This document shows positions 43,613 through 52,389 of a stretch of 64,000 nt of DNA, in pieces. This DNA comes from an uncultured Desulfobacter sp. (GTDB lineage Bacteria > Desulfobacterota > Desulfobacteria > Desulfobacterales > Desulfobacteraceae): the NCBI RefSeq assembly GCF_963677125.1, contig NZ_OY781882.1, positions 4,424,501 through 4,488,500 on the forward strand, read 5' to 3'. Below the pieces are notes generated by a model. The model saw nothing but the letters and a program-made list of their open reading frames with translations, was not told the origin of the DNA and did no database searches. How positions within the stretch are numbered: position 1 is the first letter of the stretch; each line of letters opens with the position of its first letter. Made by a program: the position numbers and the translations under genes.

Positions 43613-44341
43613 CTATGGATATGTCGGTTCGTCGGTGTCGGGATTGGGAAGATCGTGTCCGTCTCTGGCAAAATATATTTTAATTTGACCGCTTTTATTC
43701 GCGGCAACAAATGTAGCCCCGTCCCATGACCGATGGTGTGCGAGATGCTGTAAACTTTCCTCCATTGAAGCATCTTGATCAATGGCAAGGTCCATTTGAC
43801 ACAATGTAGACGCGCACGAAGCGTCCACCAAATGAATGCCTTGCATGTCTTCACTTTCAAAACTGGCATACAACTTGTCGAGGGTTTCACCAGCCCACTC
43901 CGGGTCAGGCTCTTGCGCGTAAAAAGCCTGTTCCAACATGGTCTCTTGTTCTTGCACCTTTTGTTCAACAGGGCTTGGCGATGTTGTGGATAACTGGGTC
44001 TCATCATCGTTTTTAACATCTTGATCATCCTGAAAGTTATTTGCCGTCGAGGTGGCTTGAAAATTTTCAATATCCGTTCTCAACGCCTGCTGGTTTGCCC
44101 TTAATGCGCCCAGATACTTTCGCAGCAAGGCAAGCTCTTCATTAATTTCACCTGATACATTGTCCAAATCGGATTGAGTTAAGCCGGCTTTATTTGCCCT
44201 CAACAAAGGGGACTGCGGTGCTGCTTTAACTATATTATTTTTTTCAGGTGAATTTGTTTGCAGCATAACGTATCCCAGAATTAAGGCCGCAACGACGGCT
44301 ACAGAGATAACCTGAACACGTTTAATATGTTTTTTAAGCAT
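43613..44341 (-). CDS. Membrane-anchored protein of unknown function
   Basis: A 242-residue protein. GGAGGAATT precedes the ATG at 44341 (an ATG at 44356 is less well placed). Residues 8-27 form a hydrophobic anchor (VISVAVVAALILGYVML), so the rest is periplasmic. A helical, probably coiled-coil part (50-100) and a Gln/Asp/Ser-rich linker lead to a C-terminal domain from about 140 with DPEWAGETLDKL and the pair CASTLC. Such a CxSTLC-like domain after a membrane anchor is seen in uncharacterised proteobacterial exported proteins. The two Cys may form a disulphide. It is the second gene of a pair with the exported protein upstream. Confidence 0.6.
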   Translation of the reverse strand: MLKKHIKRVQVISVAVVAALILGYVMLQTNSPEKNNIVKAAPQSPLLRANKAGLTQSDLDNVSGEINEELALLRKYLGALRANQQALRTDIENFQATSTANNFQDDQDVKNDDETQLSTTSPSPVEQKVQEQETMLEQAFYAQEPDPEWAGETLDKLYASFESEDMQGIHLVDASCASTLCQMDLAIDQDASMEESLQHLAHHRSWDGATFVAANKSGQIKIYFARDGHDLPNPDTDEPTYP

Positions 44342-44436
44342 AATTCCTCCATTCATCGTTGGTCGGGCAAAGCCGGCGTTTCAACAACCGGCCTTGCCCA
44401 GGGTGTGTAAATAAACTCGAACAAGCCTGCTACGAG

Positions 44437-44970
44437 TTAATCTTCATTGACGTGGTAAGAAATAATATAAGACCGATTCCCATTGTAGTTTGCTGGAACA
44501 CGGCAGCTGAAATAATGATGCACGGTTTCACCTGCGCCACCAACTCTTCCCCAGGACAACACCTGTCTGTTATTACTGCTCCCGTTGCTATATTTGTTTC
44601 CACCCCACCAACCATAAATAGTATCGTGGGTGTTATTCCAATAAACTGAGTTAAATGAGCAACGGACATCTTGGTCATAGTGACGATCCAGCACGCCAAC
44701 CCAAGCGTTTTTTACGCTTTCTGACATTGAATCATTTATGGCAGGAAGATCCACATACATATATGAAGTGTTTGGATTTCCCATCATGCTAGCATTGTAA
44801 CTTGGATTTCCGCCACTGTATTTAACGCCCATTGATCCCGGGTAGGTCTTGGCGTCGCCGGCCATGACAGGATTAATGGCGATCGTCAAAAGTAACACTG
44901 AAAATAATGCTGCTGCCCCGATAACATAAGAAGTAAAAAAATTTGTTGATTGATTCGTTCTTCTTTTCAT
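44437..44970 (-). CDS. Secreted protein of unknown function
   Basis: A 177-residue protein with a long signal peptide (MKRRTNQ... through VLLLTIAINPVMAGDAK). The mature part is small, rich in Asn, Ser, Tyr and Gly, and has two Cys (in VRCSFNS and FSCRVP) that could pair. A beta-rich lectin-like or binding fold is imaginable, but no family is recognised. AGGAGG-type sequence precedes the ATG. It lies 95 bp before the membrane-anchored protein gene and probably shares its transcript. Confidence 0.6.
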   Translation of the reverse strand: MKRRTNQSTNFFTSYVIGAAALFSVLLLTIAINPVMAGDAKTYPGSMGVKYSGGNPSYNASMMGNPNTSYMYVDLPAINDSMSESVKNAWVGVLDRHYDQDVRCSFNSVYWNNTHDTIYGWWGGNKYSNGSSNNRQVLSWGRVGGAGETVHHYFSCRVPANYNGNRSYIISYHVNED

Positions 44971-45415
44971 ACGTACCTCCTAAATTTTTGATAAAATTTA
45001 TTTGCCGATAACCTATGAGTATTACTATGCGCCATTTGCGCCCGGCAGATTATTGTTCCCATGTCCCTCTTGGTTAAAAAACCCCTGAATTTTTATGCCT
45101 CCTTTTCTGTTGTTATTAGTTTTTTTACTGAATTTTAAATTTTCAGCATCTCATGTCTCCTCTCCTTTTTCATAGGTTACCTATGAATTTAGCAAGCCTT
45201 ATACCAGATAAAAAATGGATGGGAGGATGACATATAAAAACATGTAATATCAAATAGTTATGGAAAAGTAAGAGCGGGTGTGCAGGCGAAAAAAATGGCG
45301 AATTTGGATGATTTTGATCAAAGAAATTTTTCCAATTTGGCCAGTTTTAGGCATCGCCGTTTTTATTTTTTTAAGTTGGAAAGTGATAATGCTAAATAAT
45401 GCCTGAACGAAAATC

Positions 45416-45482
45416 TGAAAATTTTGTATACGCTTTAATTACAAAATTTTCACCCGGTTACGGACTGGTTACAAAATTTTCA
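45416..45482. promoter_or_regulatory. Three copies of TGAAAATTTTGTA / TACAAAATTTTCA
   Basis: TGAAAATTTTGTA at 45416-45428 faces TACAAAATTTTCA at 45440-45452 (perfect 13-bp inverted repeat). A third, direct copy lacking no inner base is at 45470-45482 (first base T). Spacing between the copies is about 24-30 bp. This looks like a cluster of protein-binding sites. Confidence 0.5.
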
Positions 45483-45736
45483 TCAACTTTTAGAAAGAGG
45501 GTAAAATAATGCAAGATCTTTTTATTATATGACATTTGCTTTCTAAATTAGCACCTTTTCGTAATATAACTATCCGGGCACAGTGCAGGGCTGATTTAAA
45601 CACAAAATACACGTATTTTATAAATATCTGAAATAATAAGTGATTTATGGCGTAGTTTTCCGTTTTCCTTTCCATCCTGCCATCCGGTTTAAAACGCGGC
45701 ATTCATATTGCCCGCATTTGAGTATGGAATATTGAT

Positions 45737-45818
45737 CCCGGAGGCCGAACGGCTCCAACAGGAAGGGAGGCATTCCCTGAAAGGGGCTGAACAGCGTTAA
45801 GCCACCAACAAATCCGGG
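45737..45818 (+). ncRNA. Candidate structured leader RNA before the subtilase gene
   Basis: CCCGGA (45737-45742) can pair with TCCGGG (45813-45818), closing three possible hairpins: GGAGgCC-GAAC-GGCTCC, AGGGA-GGCAT-TCCCT and GGCT...AGCC. The closing stem and first hairpin share bases, so two states exclude each other, as in a switch. Several GGA motifs could also bind CsrA. It does not match a riboswitch class I know. It is 34 bp before the ATG. Confidence 0.35.
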
Positions 45819-45851
45819 CAACAAAAAAAATTAAAATAAAAGGTAGAACCC

Positions 45852-48194
45852 ATGACACAATTACCCGAAATATTTACCCGGACATGTTTGCTGATAATTG
45901 CAGTTCTGTTTATCCTGCCTTTTTCAGGCAGGGGGTATGCAAAATCAAATGTTCAAAACCATTCGACCGATCAAAGTGACCTTGTTGAAACGGACACCAT
46001 AGAGACTGTGGACTGGAACAAGGTCTTTGGCAAAAACAAAGCTCAAAAGGCAAAGGCCCTTTTCTCAGATCCGAAAATCACCTCTTCCAAATCCATCTTA
46101 AAAGATTTTATCGATCAAAAAACAACGTCGAAGGTTATTGTCAACTTTAAAATCCCGGATGAAAAAACACACAAAAACCGGATGAAAACCAGGAGCGGCA
46201 GAAAAGAAGCCAGGCAATCGGTAAACCAATTGCAACAAGAAGTGTTATCCAGGATGGATTTAAATGAGGTTCAAACCACCAGCCGATTCAAATTTAACTA
46301 CGGGATAACGGCAGAAGTTACCTTGGAAGGACTTTCCCAATTAACGGATGATCCGGACGTCGTCTCCATTGAGGAGATCATGACCATCTATCCCCACGGC
46401 GCCCAGGCCATCCCCCTGATCAATGCAACACAGGCAAGGCAAACTTACGGTGGAGCCGGTGTCGGTATAGCCATATGCGACACCGGTATTGATTACACCC
46501 ATCCCATGCTTGGCGGCAGCCAAGATTTCCCCAACGAGAAGGTTATCGATGGATATGATATTGGAAATGATGATGACGATCCCATGGATTATACCGGTCA
46601 TGGCACGTGCTGTGCGGGGATTGCAGCAGGAGATATTGGCGCTACCGGAGATTATATCGGCGGTGTGGCCCCGGATGCCAAACTGTATGCCGTTAAAATG
46701 ACCACCGACAGTTCAGATTCATGCGGGACCGACGACATGATAGCTGCCTGGGAATGGTGCATCGAGCACCAGGCTGACAACGAAGATTATCCCATCATGA
46801 TCATCAGCACCAGCTTTGGGGGAGGATCGTACTCCAGCGCCTGTGACAGCGTCTCTACCTCAATGACACGGGCCGCGGAAACCGCAAACGATGCAGGGAT
46901 CACCATTTTTGCATCATCCGGCAACGATGGTTACTGCAGTGCCATTGCCTGGCCGGCATGTATTTCCAGTGTGGTCTCCGTGGGGGCTGTTTATGATGCG
47001 GACCTGGATGAGCTTGCCTTTTGTGTTGATGAATACTCCTGCGTAACGGCAGACACCAGCTATTCTTGTTCCTGGGGTTATAAGGCTGTTTCCGATGACA
47101 CAGATGCAGACATGGTTACCTCCTATTCCAACTCCGCCTCAATCCTGGATCTGCTTGCCCCTTCCAATGACAGTTACACCACTGATATCACAGGCTCATC
47201 CGGTTACTCATCCGACAATTATTACTCATCCTTTGGCGGGACTTCTGCTGCCTGTCCCTATGCCGCCGGTGCCGCAGCGGTTCTAATCAGTGCCGCCAAT
47301 ACATCTTTAGGTGGATTCTCGGACCCCGATAAACTCAGGACTCTCATGACCGGAACCGGCGTAGAGATAACCGACGAAAAATCGAACATCACCAAACCCC
47401 GGATTGATTTGCAGGCCGCCATCGATTCCCTTGGGCCGAATTTCAGTGCAGCCTCAACAACCCTTTGTTTTTATGAAGACAATTCCACCACCTTTACAGA
47501 CGACTCAGACGGGGAGCCTCTCTCACGGGAATGGGCATTTATCCCTGACACCGTAACCTATCTCGACGGTACATCAAGCTCCCAGAGCCCGGTTGTGCAG
47601 TTTGATGTACCCGGCACCTACTCGGTTTCACTTACTGTGATTTATGATAACGGCACTTCCGGAACCACCATAACCAAGAACGACTATATTAACGTCCATG
47701 AACAATGCCAGGACCTTGCTCTTGACCTGACAATGAGCAGTCGCGGTGCCCAAATCACCTGGACCCTGGAAAATGATGAACAGGAAACCCTGTATTCAGG
47801 AGGCCCCTATTCATTGGGACACAGACCCGGAGATCCCCAGGTGTTGGAAGCCAGTGAATCTTTTTCATTGCCGTCCGGGGAATATACTTTGACCATTTCC
47901 AATGGCGGAACAAGTCTCTTTTATAGCAGTTATGGCTCGGTTGCATACAGCCTGACCAATGAAGACCGGGAAGAAACCATTGTCAGCGAATCAGATGCCG
48001 ATGATGAAGAAATCACCACCTTTACCCTGATCAGCCTGACCGATATAGACGCCGACAGCGATGTTGACGGAGAAGACCTGGTATCATTTTGTCAAAGTTA
48101 CGCCGAAGGCCTTTTACCCAACGCCGATGTGAATAGTGATGAAACGGTGGATGAAAAGGATCTGGCGCTTTTTGTTTTAAATTTTGGGGGGTGA
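45852..48194 (+). CDS. Secreted subtilisin-like serine protease with PKD and dockerin-like C-terminus
   Basis: A 780-residue exported S8 peptidase. The signal peptide ends near GRGYAKS. A propeptide (70-185) with inhibitor-like VIVNFKIPD follows. The catalytic triad is Asp in AICDTGIDYTHP (about 210), His in GHGTCCAG (about 251) and Ser in GGTSAACPYAAG (about 465). The Asn oxyanion region is ASSGNDG. A PKD-like domain (540-610, TYSVSLTV) and a beta-sandwich (620-715) come next. The end holds two dockerin-like loops, DIDADSDVDGEDL and DVNSDETVDEKDL. Many Cys suggest disulphides and export. The leader upstream is long and structured. Probably degrades extracellular protein. Confidence 0.92.
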   Translation: MTQLPEIFTRTCLLIIAVLFILPFSGRGYAKSNVQNHSTDQSDLVETDTIETVDWNKVFGKNKAQKAKALFSDPKITSSKSILKDFIDQKTTSKVIVNFKIPDEKTHKNRMKTRSGRKEARQSVNQLQQEVLSRMDLNEVQTTSRFKFNYGITAEVTLEGLSQLTDDPDVVSIEEIMTIYPHGAQAIPLINATQARQTYGGAGVGIAICDTGIDYTHPMLGGSQDFPNEKVIDGYDIGNDDDDPMDYTGHGTCCAGIAAGDIGATGDYIGGVAPDAKLYAVKMTTDSSDSCGTDDMIAAWEWCIEHQADNEDYPIMIISTSFGGGSYSSACDSVSTSMTRAAETANDAGITIFASSGNDGYCSAIAWPACISSVVSVGAVYDADLDELAFCVDEYSCVTADTSYSCSWGYKAVSDDTDADMVTSYSNSASILDLLAPSNDSYTTDITGSSGYSSDNYYSSFGGTSAACPYAAGAAAVLISAANTSLGGFSDPDKLRTLMTGTGVEITDEKSNITKPRIDLQAAIDSLGPNFSAASTTLCFYEDNSTTFTDDSDGEPLSREWAFIPDTVTYLDGTSSSQSPVVQFDVPGTYSVSLTVIYDNGTSGTTITKNDYINVHEQCQDLALDLTMSSRGAQITWTLENDEQETLYSGGPYSLGHRPGDPQVLEASESFSLPSGEYTLTISNGGTSLFYSSYGSVAYSLTNEDREETIVSESDADDEEITTFTLISLTDIDADSDVDGEDLVSFCQSYAEGLLPNADVNSDETVDEKDLALFVLNFGG

Positions 48195-48291
48195 TCCACC
48201 CGAAAGTCCCAGGCCGGGGGATTTGTGTAGAAATTGTGTGAAATTATAGCCGATTTCTTCCCGAGGCCATTGTTTACACCAGACACAGCTT

Positions 48292-48325
48292 CCCCCCGGT
48301 GTTCCAGCACTGGGGGGCTCGTTTT
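48292..48325 (+). terminator. Terminator-like hairpin after the subtilase
   Basis: CCCCCCGGTG and CACTGGGGGG form a ten-pair stem (one G-T) around TTCCAG, followed by CTCGTTTT. The T-run is short. Confidence 0.6.
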
Positions 48326-48454
48326 CCCATTGGCACACGCTTTAAACCTGCTCTTTTTGTCCCCTCGCAAGATTCATCCCCTCATCAAGCCGTTCCCTGG
48401 GTTTGTTCTGACGCCTTGAAAAGCCATTAACATTGTCATAAAACTACATACACG

Positions 48455-49891
48455 ATGAAGCTTTTTTATAAAATATTTTCGGTCAACCTCCTGGTACTGT
48501 TTATCCTCCTGGTATCCGTATTTGCCGTAATCCGGATCACGGCTGACCGCCATTTCAGACAGGTAAGGGACGAGGTGGAAAACCAAATTTATGTCCTCGT
48601 TGCCAAAAAACTGGCAGACCATTACCGGCAGACAAATTCCTGGGACCGTTTTGCCGTCGACCCTCAGGTTTTTAATGGCTTTATCGATACCGTGATCAAA
48701 AACAACGAATCGACCTGGGCACTTCCCTTCCACCCGGGAGACCCGCCGGGGCCTCCCCCCCAACCCCCTCCCGGTCACGGTTTTAAAGGAGAAAAGCCAT
48801 CCTTGCACGAACAGCAAATTACCCTTTATTCAGCGGATCGGAATCCAATTGCAGGACCTTTAATGAGCGATGGCGACGGAGGATTTCGTCCCATTCTCCT
48901 GGATCAGGTCCCGGTGGGATGGCTGCGGTTTAAAAAACATGAAAAACCTTTTGTCCTGCCGGGTCCCAGCGCCCTGCTCAGGGAGAGACTGAATGTATTG
49001 TATATCCTTGGGATCCTCCTGTTTCTGATTGCAGGGGCAGCCTCCTATTTCCTGTCCAGGTATATTCTGTCCCCTGTGGATGAACTCACCCGGGGCACCC
49101 GGGCCTTGACACAGTTCAAATTCAGCACCCGGATTCAGGCCCGGTCAAGTGACGAACTGGGAAGGCTGGGAGAAGATTTCAACCGGATGGCCCGAACCCT
49201 GGAAAAATATGAAACCCTTCGGACACAGTGGATGGCAGATATTTCCCATGAACTTCGCACCCCTTTGTCTATCCTCAGGGGGGAGCTTGAGGCCCTACAG
49301 GAGGGGATACGGACACCCACACCCGAACGGATTGATTCCTTGCATGCCGAAGTGATTTATCTGGAAAAAATCGTCAAGGACCTGCACGTACTCACCGTGG
49401 CCGATTCCGGTGTCCTTGCCATGGAAGAAAAATCGATCCGGCCGGTTGAAATTTTGATATCGGTTCTCAAACTTTCTGCATCCCGGCTTGAGACGGAAGG
49501 CATTCTGCTTGAAAAGGATTTTAAGGGCAGTGACGTCGAAGTCTTTGGAGACGAAATCCGTATAAAACAGTTGTTTTCCAATATTATCGAAAATAATCTG
49601 AAATATTCGTTGAAACCCGGCCCCATCAAAATTCAAAGCTGGGTTGAACCCAAGACGTTGAACATCAGTATTGAAGACTCCGGCCCCGGGGTTCCGGTTC
49701 AATTTCTTGGAAAAATATTTGACCGCCTTTTCCGGGTGGATCCTTCCCGGACCCGGGAGCAGGGAGGTTCCGGCCTGGGCCTTTCCATCTGTAAAAGCAT
49801 TGCCGATGCCCACGGATGGCAGATTTCAGCCAATCTTTCCCCGGCAGGCGGTCTTGTAATACGCTTGATCATTCCATTGGAGAAAAAATGA
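48455..49891 (+). CDS. BaeS-type sensor histidine kinase
   Basis: A 478-residue membrane kinase. Helices at about 7-28 and 180-202 enclose a periplasmic domain with an unusual Pro/Gly-rich segment (PGDPPGPPPQPPPGHG, about 90-107). HAMP (203-255, RYILSPVDELTRGTR) is followed by HisKA with the acceptor His in ISHELRTPLSILRGE near 264, and an ATPase domain with FSNIIENNLKYS, DSGPGVP and GGSGLGLSICK. The layout matches BaeS envelope-stress sensors; the Pro-rich stretch could sense metal or misfolded protein as in related kinases. The response regulator starts inside its stop codon (ATGA). Confidence 0.92.
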   Translation: MKLFYKIFSVNLLVLFILLVSVFAVIRITADRHFRQVRDEVENQIYVLVAKKLADHYRQTNSWDRFAVDPQVFNGFIDTVIKNNESTWALPFHPGDPPGPPPQPPPGHGFKGEKPSLHEQQITLYSADRNPIAGPLMSDGDGGFRPILLDQVPVGWLRFKKHEKPFVLPGPSALLRERLNVLYILGILLFLIAGAASYFLSRYILSPVDELTRGTRALTQFKFSTRIQARSSDELGRLGEDFNRMARTLEKYETLRTQWMADISHELRTPLSILRGELEALQEGIRTPTPERIDSLHAEVIYLEKIVKDLHVLTVADSGVLAMEEKSIRPVEILISVLKLSASRLETEGILLEKDFKGSDVEVFGDEIRIKQLFSNIIENNLKYSLKPGPIKIQSWVEPKTLNISIEDSGPGVPVQFLGKIFDRLFRVDPSRTREQGGSGLGLSICKSIADAHGWQISANLSPAGGLVIRLIIPLEKK

Positions 49892-50577
49892 CAGACACAC
49901 CATTGATCCTGATCGTCGAAGATGAAAAAAAGATTGCCGCACTTATTGCAGATTATTTACAGGCCGGCGGTTTCATTGCTGCCGTGGTCAGCCGGGGAGA
50001 CCAGGTTCTCGAATATTTAGAAAAAGAAGAACCGGCTCTGATCATACTGGACATCATGCTTCCCGGCATGGACGGTATCGAGGTCTGCAAACAGGTCCGC
50101 CAACGTTTTTCCATCCCCATTATCATGCTGACCGCCCGGGTTGAAGAAACCGACGTCCTGCTCGGTCTGGAAATAGGGGCCGACGATTATATCTGTAAAC
50201 CTTTCAGCCCTAAAGAGGTGGTTGCCCGGGTTAAAACGGTTTTGAGGCGGACGGGAGCTCATCCTGCATCATCTCCTGTTGAAACAGGGCCGTTCAGTCT
50301 GGATCACTCTCGCCGGATGCTCACCGTCAATGGCCGGGACCTTCCCCTGACACCCATTGAATACGGGATTATCAAAATCCTTATGTCCAGGCCCGGGCAT
50401 ATTGTATCCCGGCAGAAACTTATGGAGAAAGTTCAGGGATACCAGTTTGAAGGGTACAATAGGACCATTGATACTCATATTAAGAATTTAAGAAAGAAAA
50501 TCGCCTCTGTATATCCGAAAAAAAATGTCATTATCTCTGTTTACGGGGCCGGCTACCGGTTCTGCGATGATGCCTGA
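49888..50577 (+). CDS. BaeR-type OmpR-family response regulator
   Basis: A 229-residue regulator. The ATG at 49888 overlaps the kinase stop; the upstream extension in the same frame is not needed. Receiver domain: VEDEKK acidic pair, phospho-acceptor Asp near 54 in LIILDIMLPG, and Lys in CKPFSPKEV. C-terminal winged helix: LTPIEYGIIKILMSRPG, then NRTIDTHIKNLRKKI, as in OmpR/PhoB proteins. It should bind DNA after phosphorylation by the adjacent kinase. Targets could include the neighbouring secreted protease, but nothing in the sequence proves it. Confidence 0.93.
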   Translation: MTDTPLILIVEDEKKIAALIADYLQAGGFIAAVVSRGDQVLEYLEKEEPALIILDIMLPGMDGIEVCKQVRQRFSIPIIMLTARVEETDVLLGLEIGADDYICKPFSPKEVVARVKTVLRRTGAHPASSPVETGPFSLDHSRRMLTVNGRDLPLTPIEYGIIKILMSRPGHIVSRQKLMEKVQGYQFEGYNRTIDTHIKNLRKKIASVYPKKNVIISVYGAGYRFCDDA

Positions 50578-50998
50578 GTATCCTGCGGTCGGTGTATCCT
50601 CAACCGGAAGCCGTTTTGCTGCTGGTCGCAACCGTTGAGATGTCAAGATTTTATGTGGATTTAAAAGGGTTCTTCGACCAAATTTTGTACGACCGTCTAA
50701 TGAGTGGACTCGCCGATAAAATATAGGATAATCGTGCATTAAAGTGATACGGTAATTTCAATTCTTTGATGCCCCGCAAAAAGCAGGCTAAAAAATTAGA
50801 ATTTTTCTATTGATTTGTAACGTTAGAGTATAGTTTGACTTTTCGGGAATTTATAGCGTATTAAAGAATGGTCGAGCAAAGTAAAAAAAAAATCATATAA
50901 TGATATACAAATTTATTTCAAAAAAAGGTCAAAGCGGTCGTCAAACTGCATAATTTCGTCAGACAAGGGGAGAGGGAGACTTATAGGAGGGCTCAACA
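50578..50998. other. Intergenic region with reverse-transcriptase relic
   Basis: Apart from the short reverse-transcriptase fragment at 50640-50747, it is AT-rich with no gene. It must carry the promoter of the gene at 50999, which has GGAGGG before its ATG. Confidence 0.45.
50640..50747 (+). pseudogene. Fragment of a group II intron-type reverse transcriptase
   Basis: In frame: SRFYVDLKGFFDQILYDRLM, then SGLADKI, a stop, and DNRALK. Reverse transcriptases of group II introns have VDI/DL-x2-FFD-x2-xHD-x-LM...L...I-x-D-x-R-x-L at this place, including the first catalytic Asp. Only about 35 residues remain, with a stop inside. It is a relic; no intron RNA ends are visible. Confidence 0.6.
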
Positions 50999-52297
50999 AT
51001 GGGCGGACCACTTGGTATCTCGGGGGATTTTTCTGTAAATCAGAAAACCGGCGTTTCACCGAGGGCAGGGACACGAAAGGGAGTCATTGGTACGCAGCAC
51101 TTTAACGGTGGGAAAATTTCATCGATCGCTACTTATTTTCTCCTCGACAAGAATAGGGCGGTTAAAACAAATGGCAAGTTCTTTACTGTCCTTGTCAAGA
51201 AGGACACATGGCTATCGGAGGCTGCGAGGCAAATGTGTCATGGCACTGCGCCAAAAAACCAAGGTTATGGTGCCTACCGCCCAGGAATGATTTACCGGCT
51301 TTTGTACTACGCACATCCCCACGTAACGCGTCTTGATGATGCAGGCAGGACGTTTCTATTACAGCACAACGCATACGAGGATTTCTCAAAATTAAGCGAG
51401 GCAAAACGCCGGGACCGGCTTAATCACATCCAACCGGGCGAAATCTATCTGTTGCGCTACCGCACAACCGGACCGAGGTCTCGACCTAAGATTCCAAAGT
51501 GCGTAGCAGGGCTTGACACGGACGAGGCACGGAAAGATTTCCTGGATTTCTTGAGTAAAGCAGCAATGGACAAAGGACTGCTCCTGGATTTGGCAAACGA
51601 GTTCCTGTCAGGTTTTATTGGATACACTGCAGCAGGAGCGTTAGCGGTTATTAATTTAATCTATGGGTTATACGGGATCTTCAAAGATATCTATAAATCA
51701 CTGTTTGAGGATTGGCAGGTAGAGTACGTGACGTTGTGTTCAATGGCTTTTGTGACCGCTTCAATTCAATACAACATCCCACTATCCACTCGGACGACCG
51801 TGCCTACCTCAATTTGGTTATACGCAAATTTTCTCTCTTGGGATTCCCGCATGGCCAAGAATACAAAAACGTTTTGCAAGCAATTGCAGACGGCGTGGGA
51901 GAAATCCTTTGACGAAACTGAACAGAAAGCTGAAGAACAACTGGTAAAGGACTACAGGGATACCGTTATGCGGGTGTTAAAAATGCTGACCGAACTGACG
52001 CAGCGGGGCAATCTAAGCGAGGATGATGATGCGGTAGCCCAGTATTTGCGTTGCGCGGTTAATTCGATGTCGCTTGACGATTTTCGAGAGTTGAGACGCA
52101 TGCTGACGGAGAAGGAAGTCGGACCCCCAGCGACATACTTGGCGCAATTCCTTGAGACGGTGGGTGATGAACTCGCAGAGCACAACGTTGCCAAAGCAGG
52201 GCTCAAGCAGTTAGCACTGAAGTATCAGCGTAGAGCGTTTGGCGACGGGATCAGCCCCACGGTGTCATTCAGGCGTTTAGGCGAGGATCTGTATTAG
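50999..52297 (+). CDS. Unknown protein, possible secreted-effector partner
   Basis: A 432-residue protein I do not recognise. GGAGGG precedes the ATG. Residues 1-60 are Gly-rich without signal peptide. Residues 60-150 contain a repeated pattern (TVLVKKDTWLSEAARQM ... YRPGMIYRLLYY ... IQPGEIYLLRY) that resembles LysM-like segments. A hydrophobic stretch at about 208-232 (GFIGYTAAGALAVINLIYGLYG) could cross or insert in a membrane. The C-terminal 170 residues are helical and charged. The convergent neighbour is a Tle1-like hydrolase, a type VI effector family, so it may be an effector or adaptor. No type VI structural gene is in the window. Confidence 0.5.
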   Translation: MGGPLGISGDFSVNQKTGVSPRAGTRKGVIGTQHFNGGKISSIATYFLLDKNRAVKTNGKFFTVLVKKDTWLSEAARQMCHGTAPKNQGYGAYRPGMIYRLLYYAHPHVTRLDDAGRTFLLQHNAYEDFSKLSEAKRRDRLNHIQPGEIYLLRYRTTGPRSRPKIPKCVAGLDTDEARKDFLDFLSKAAMDKGLLLDLANEFLSGFIGYTAAGALAVINLIYGLYGIFKDIYKSLFEDWQVEYVTLCSMAFVTASIQYNIPLSTRTTVPTSIWLYANFLSWDSRMAKNTKTFCKQLQTAWEKSFDETEQKAEEQLVKDYRDTVMRVLKMLTELTQRGNLSEDDDAVAQYLRCAVNSMSLDDFRELRRMLTEKEVGPPATYLAQFLETVGDELAEHNVAKAGLKQLALKYQRRAFGDGISPTVSFRRLGEDLY

Positions 52298-52389
52298 TGA
52301 GCCGTCCTCGCGTCTCAAAACAGGCCTTATGAAGCACCGCAGAGGATAATAAGATAGGAATACCTTTTGGGGCTCTATCACTTTTGTTG

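Larger units (their letters stand above)
44971..45851. other. Long intergenic region upstream of the subtilase
   Basis: No gene recognised over 880 bp. It contains the repeated TACAAAATTTTCA elements (45416-45482) and the structured leader (45737-45818). The left part should hold the promoter of the divergent exported-protein operon. Confidence 0.5.

Noticed and set aside
45737..45818. Known riboswitch upstream of the subtilase
   Set aside because: Compared from memory with c-di-GMP, cobalamin and glycine types; none of their conserved cores is present, so only a candidate leader is reported.
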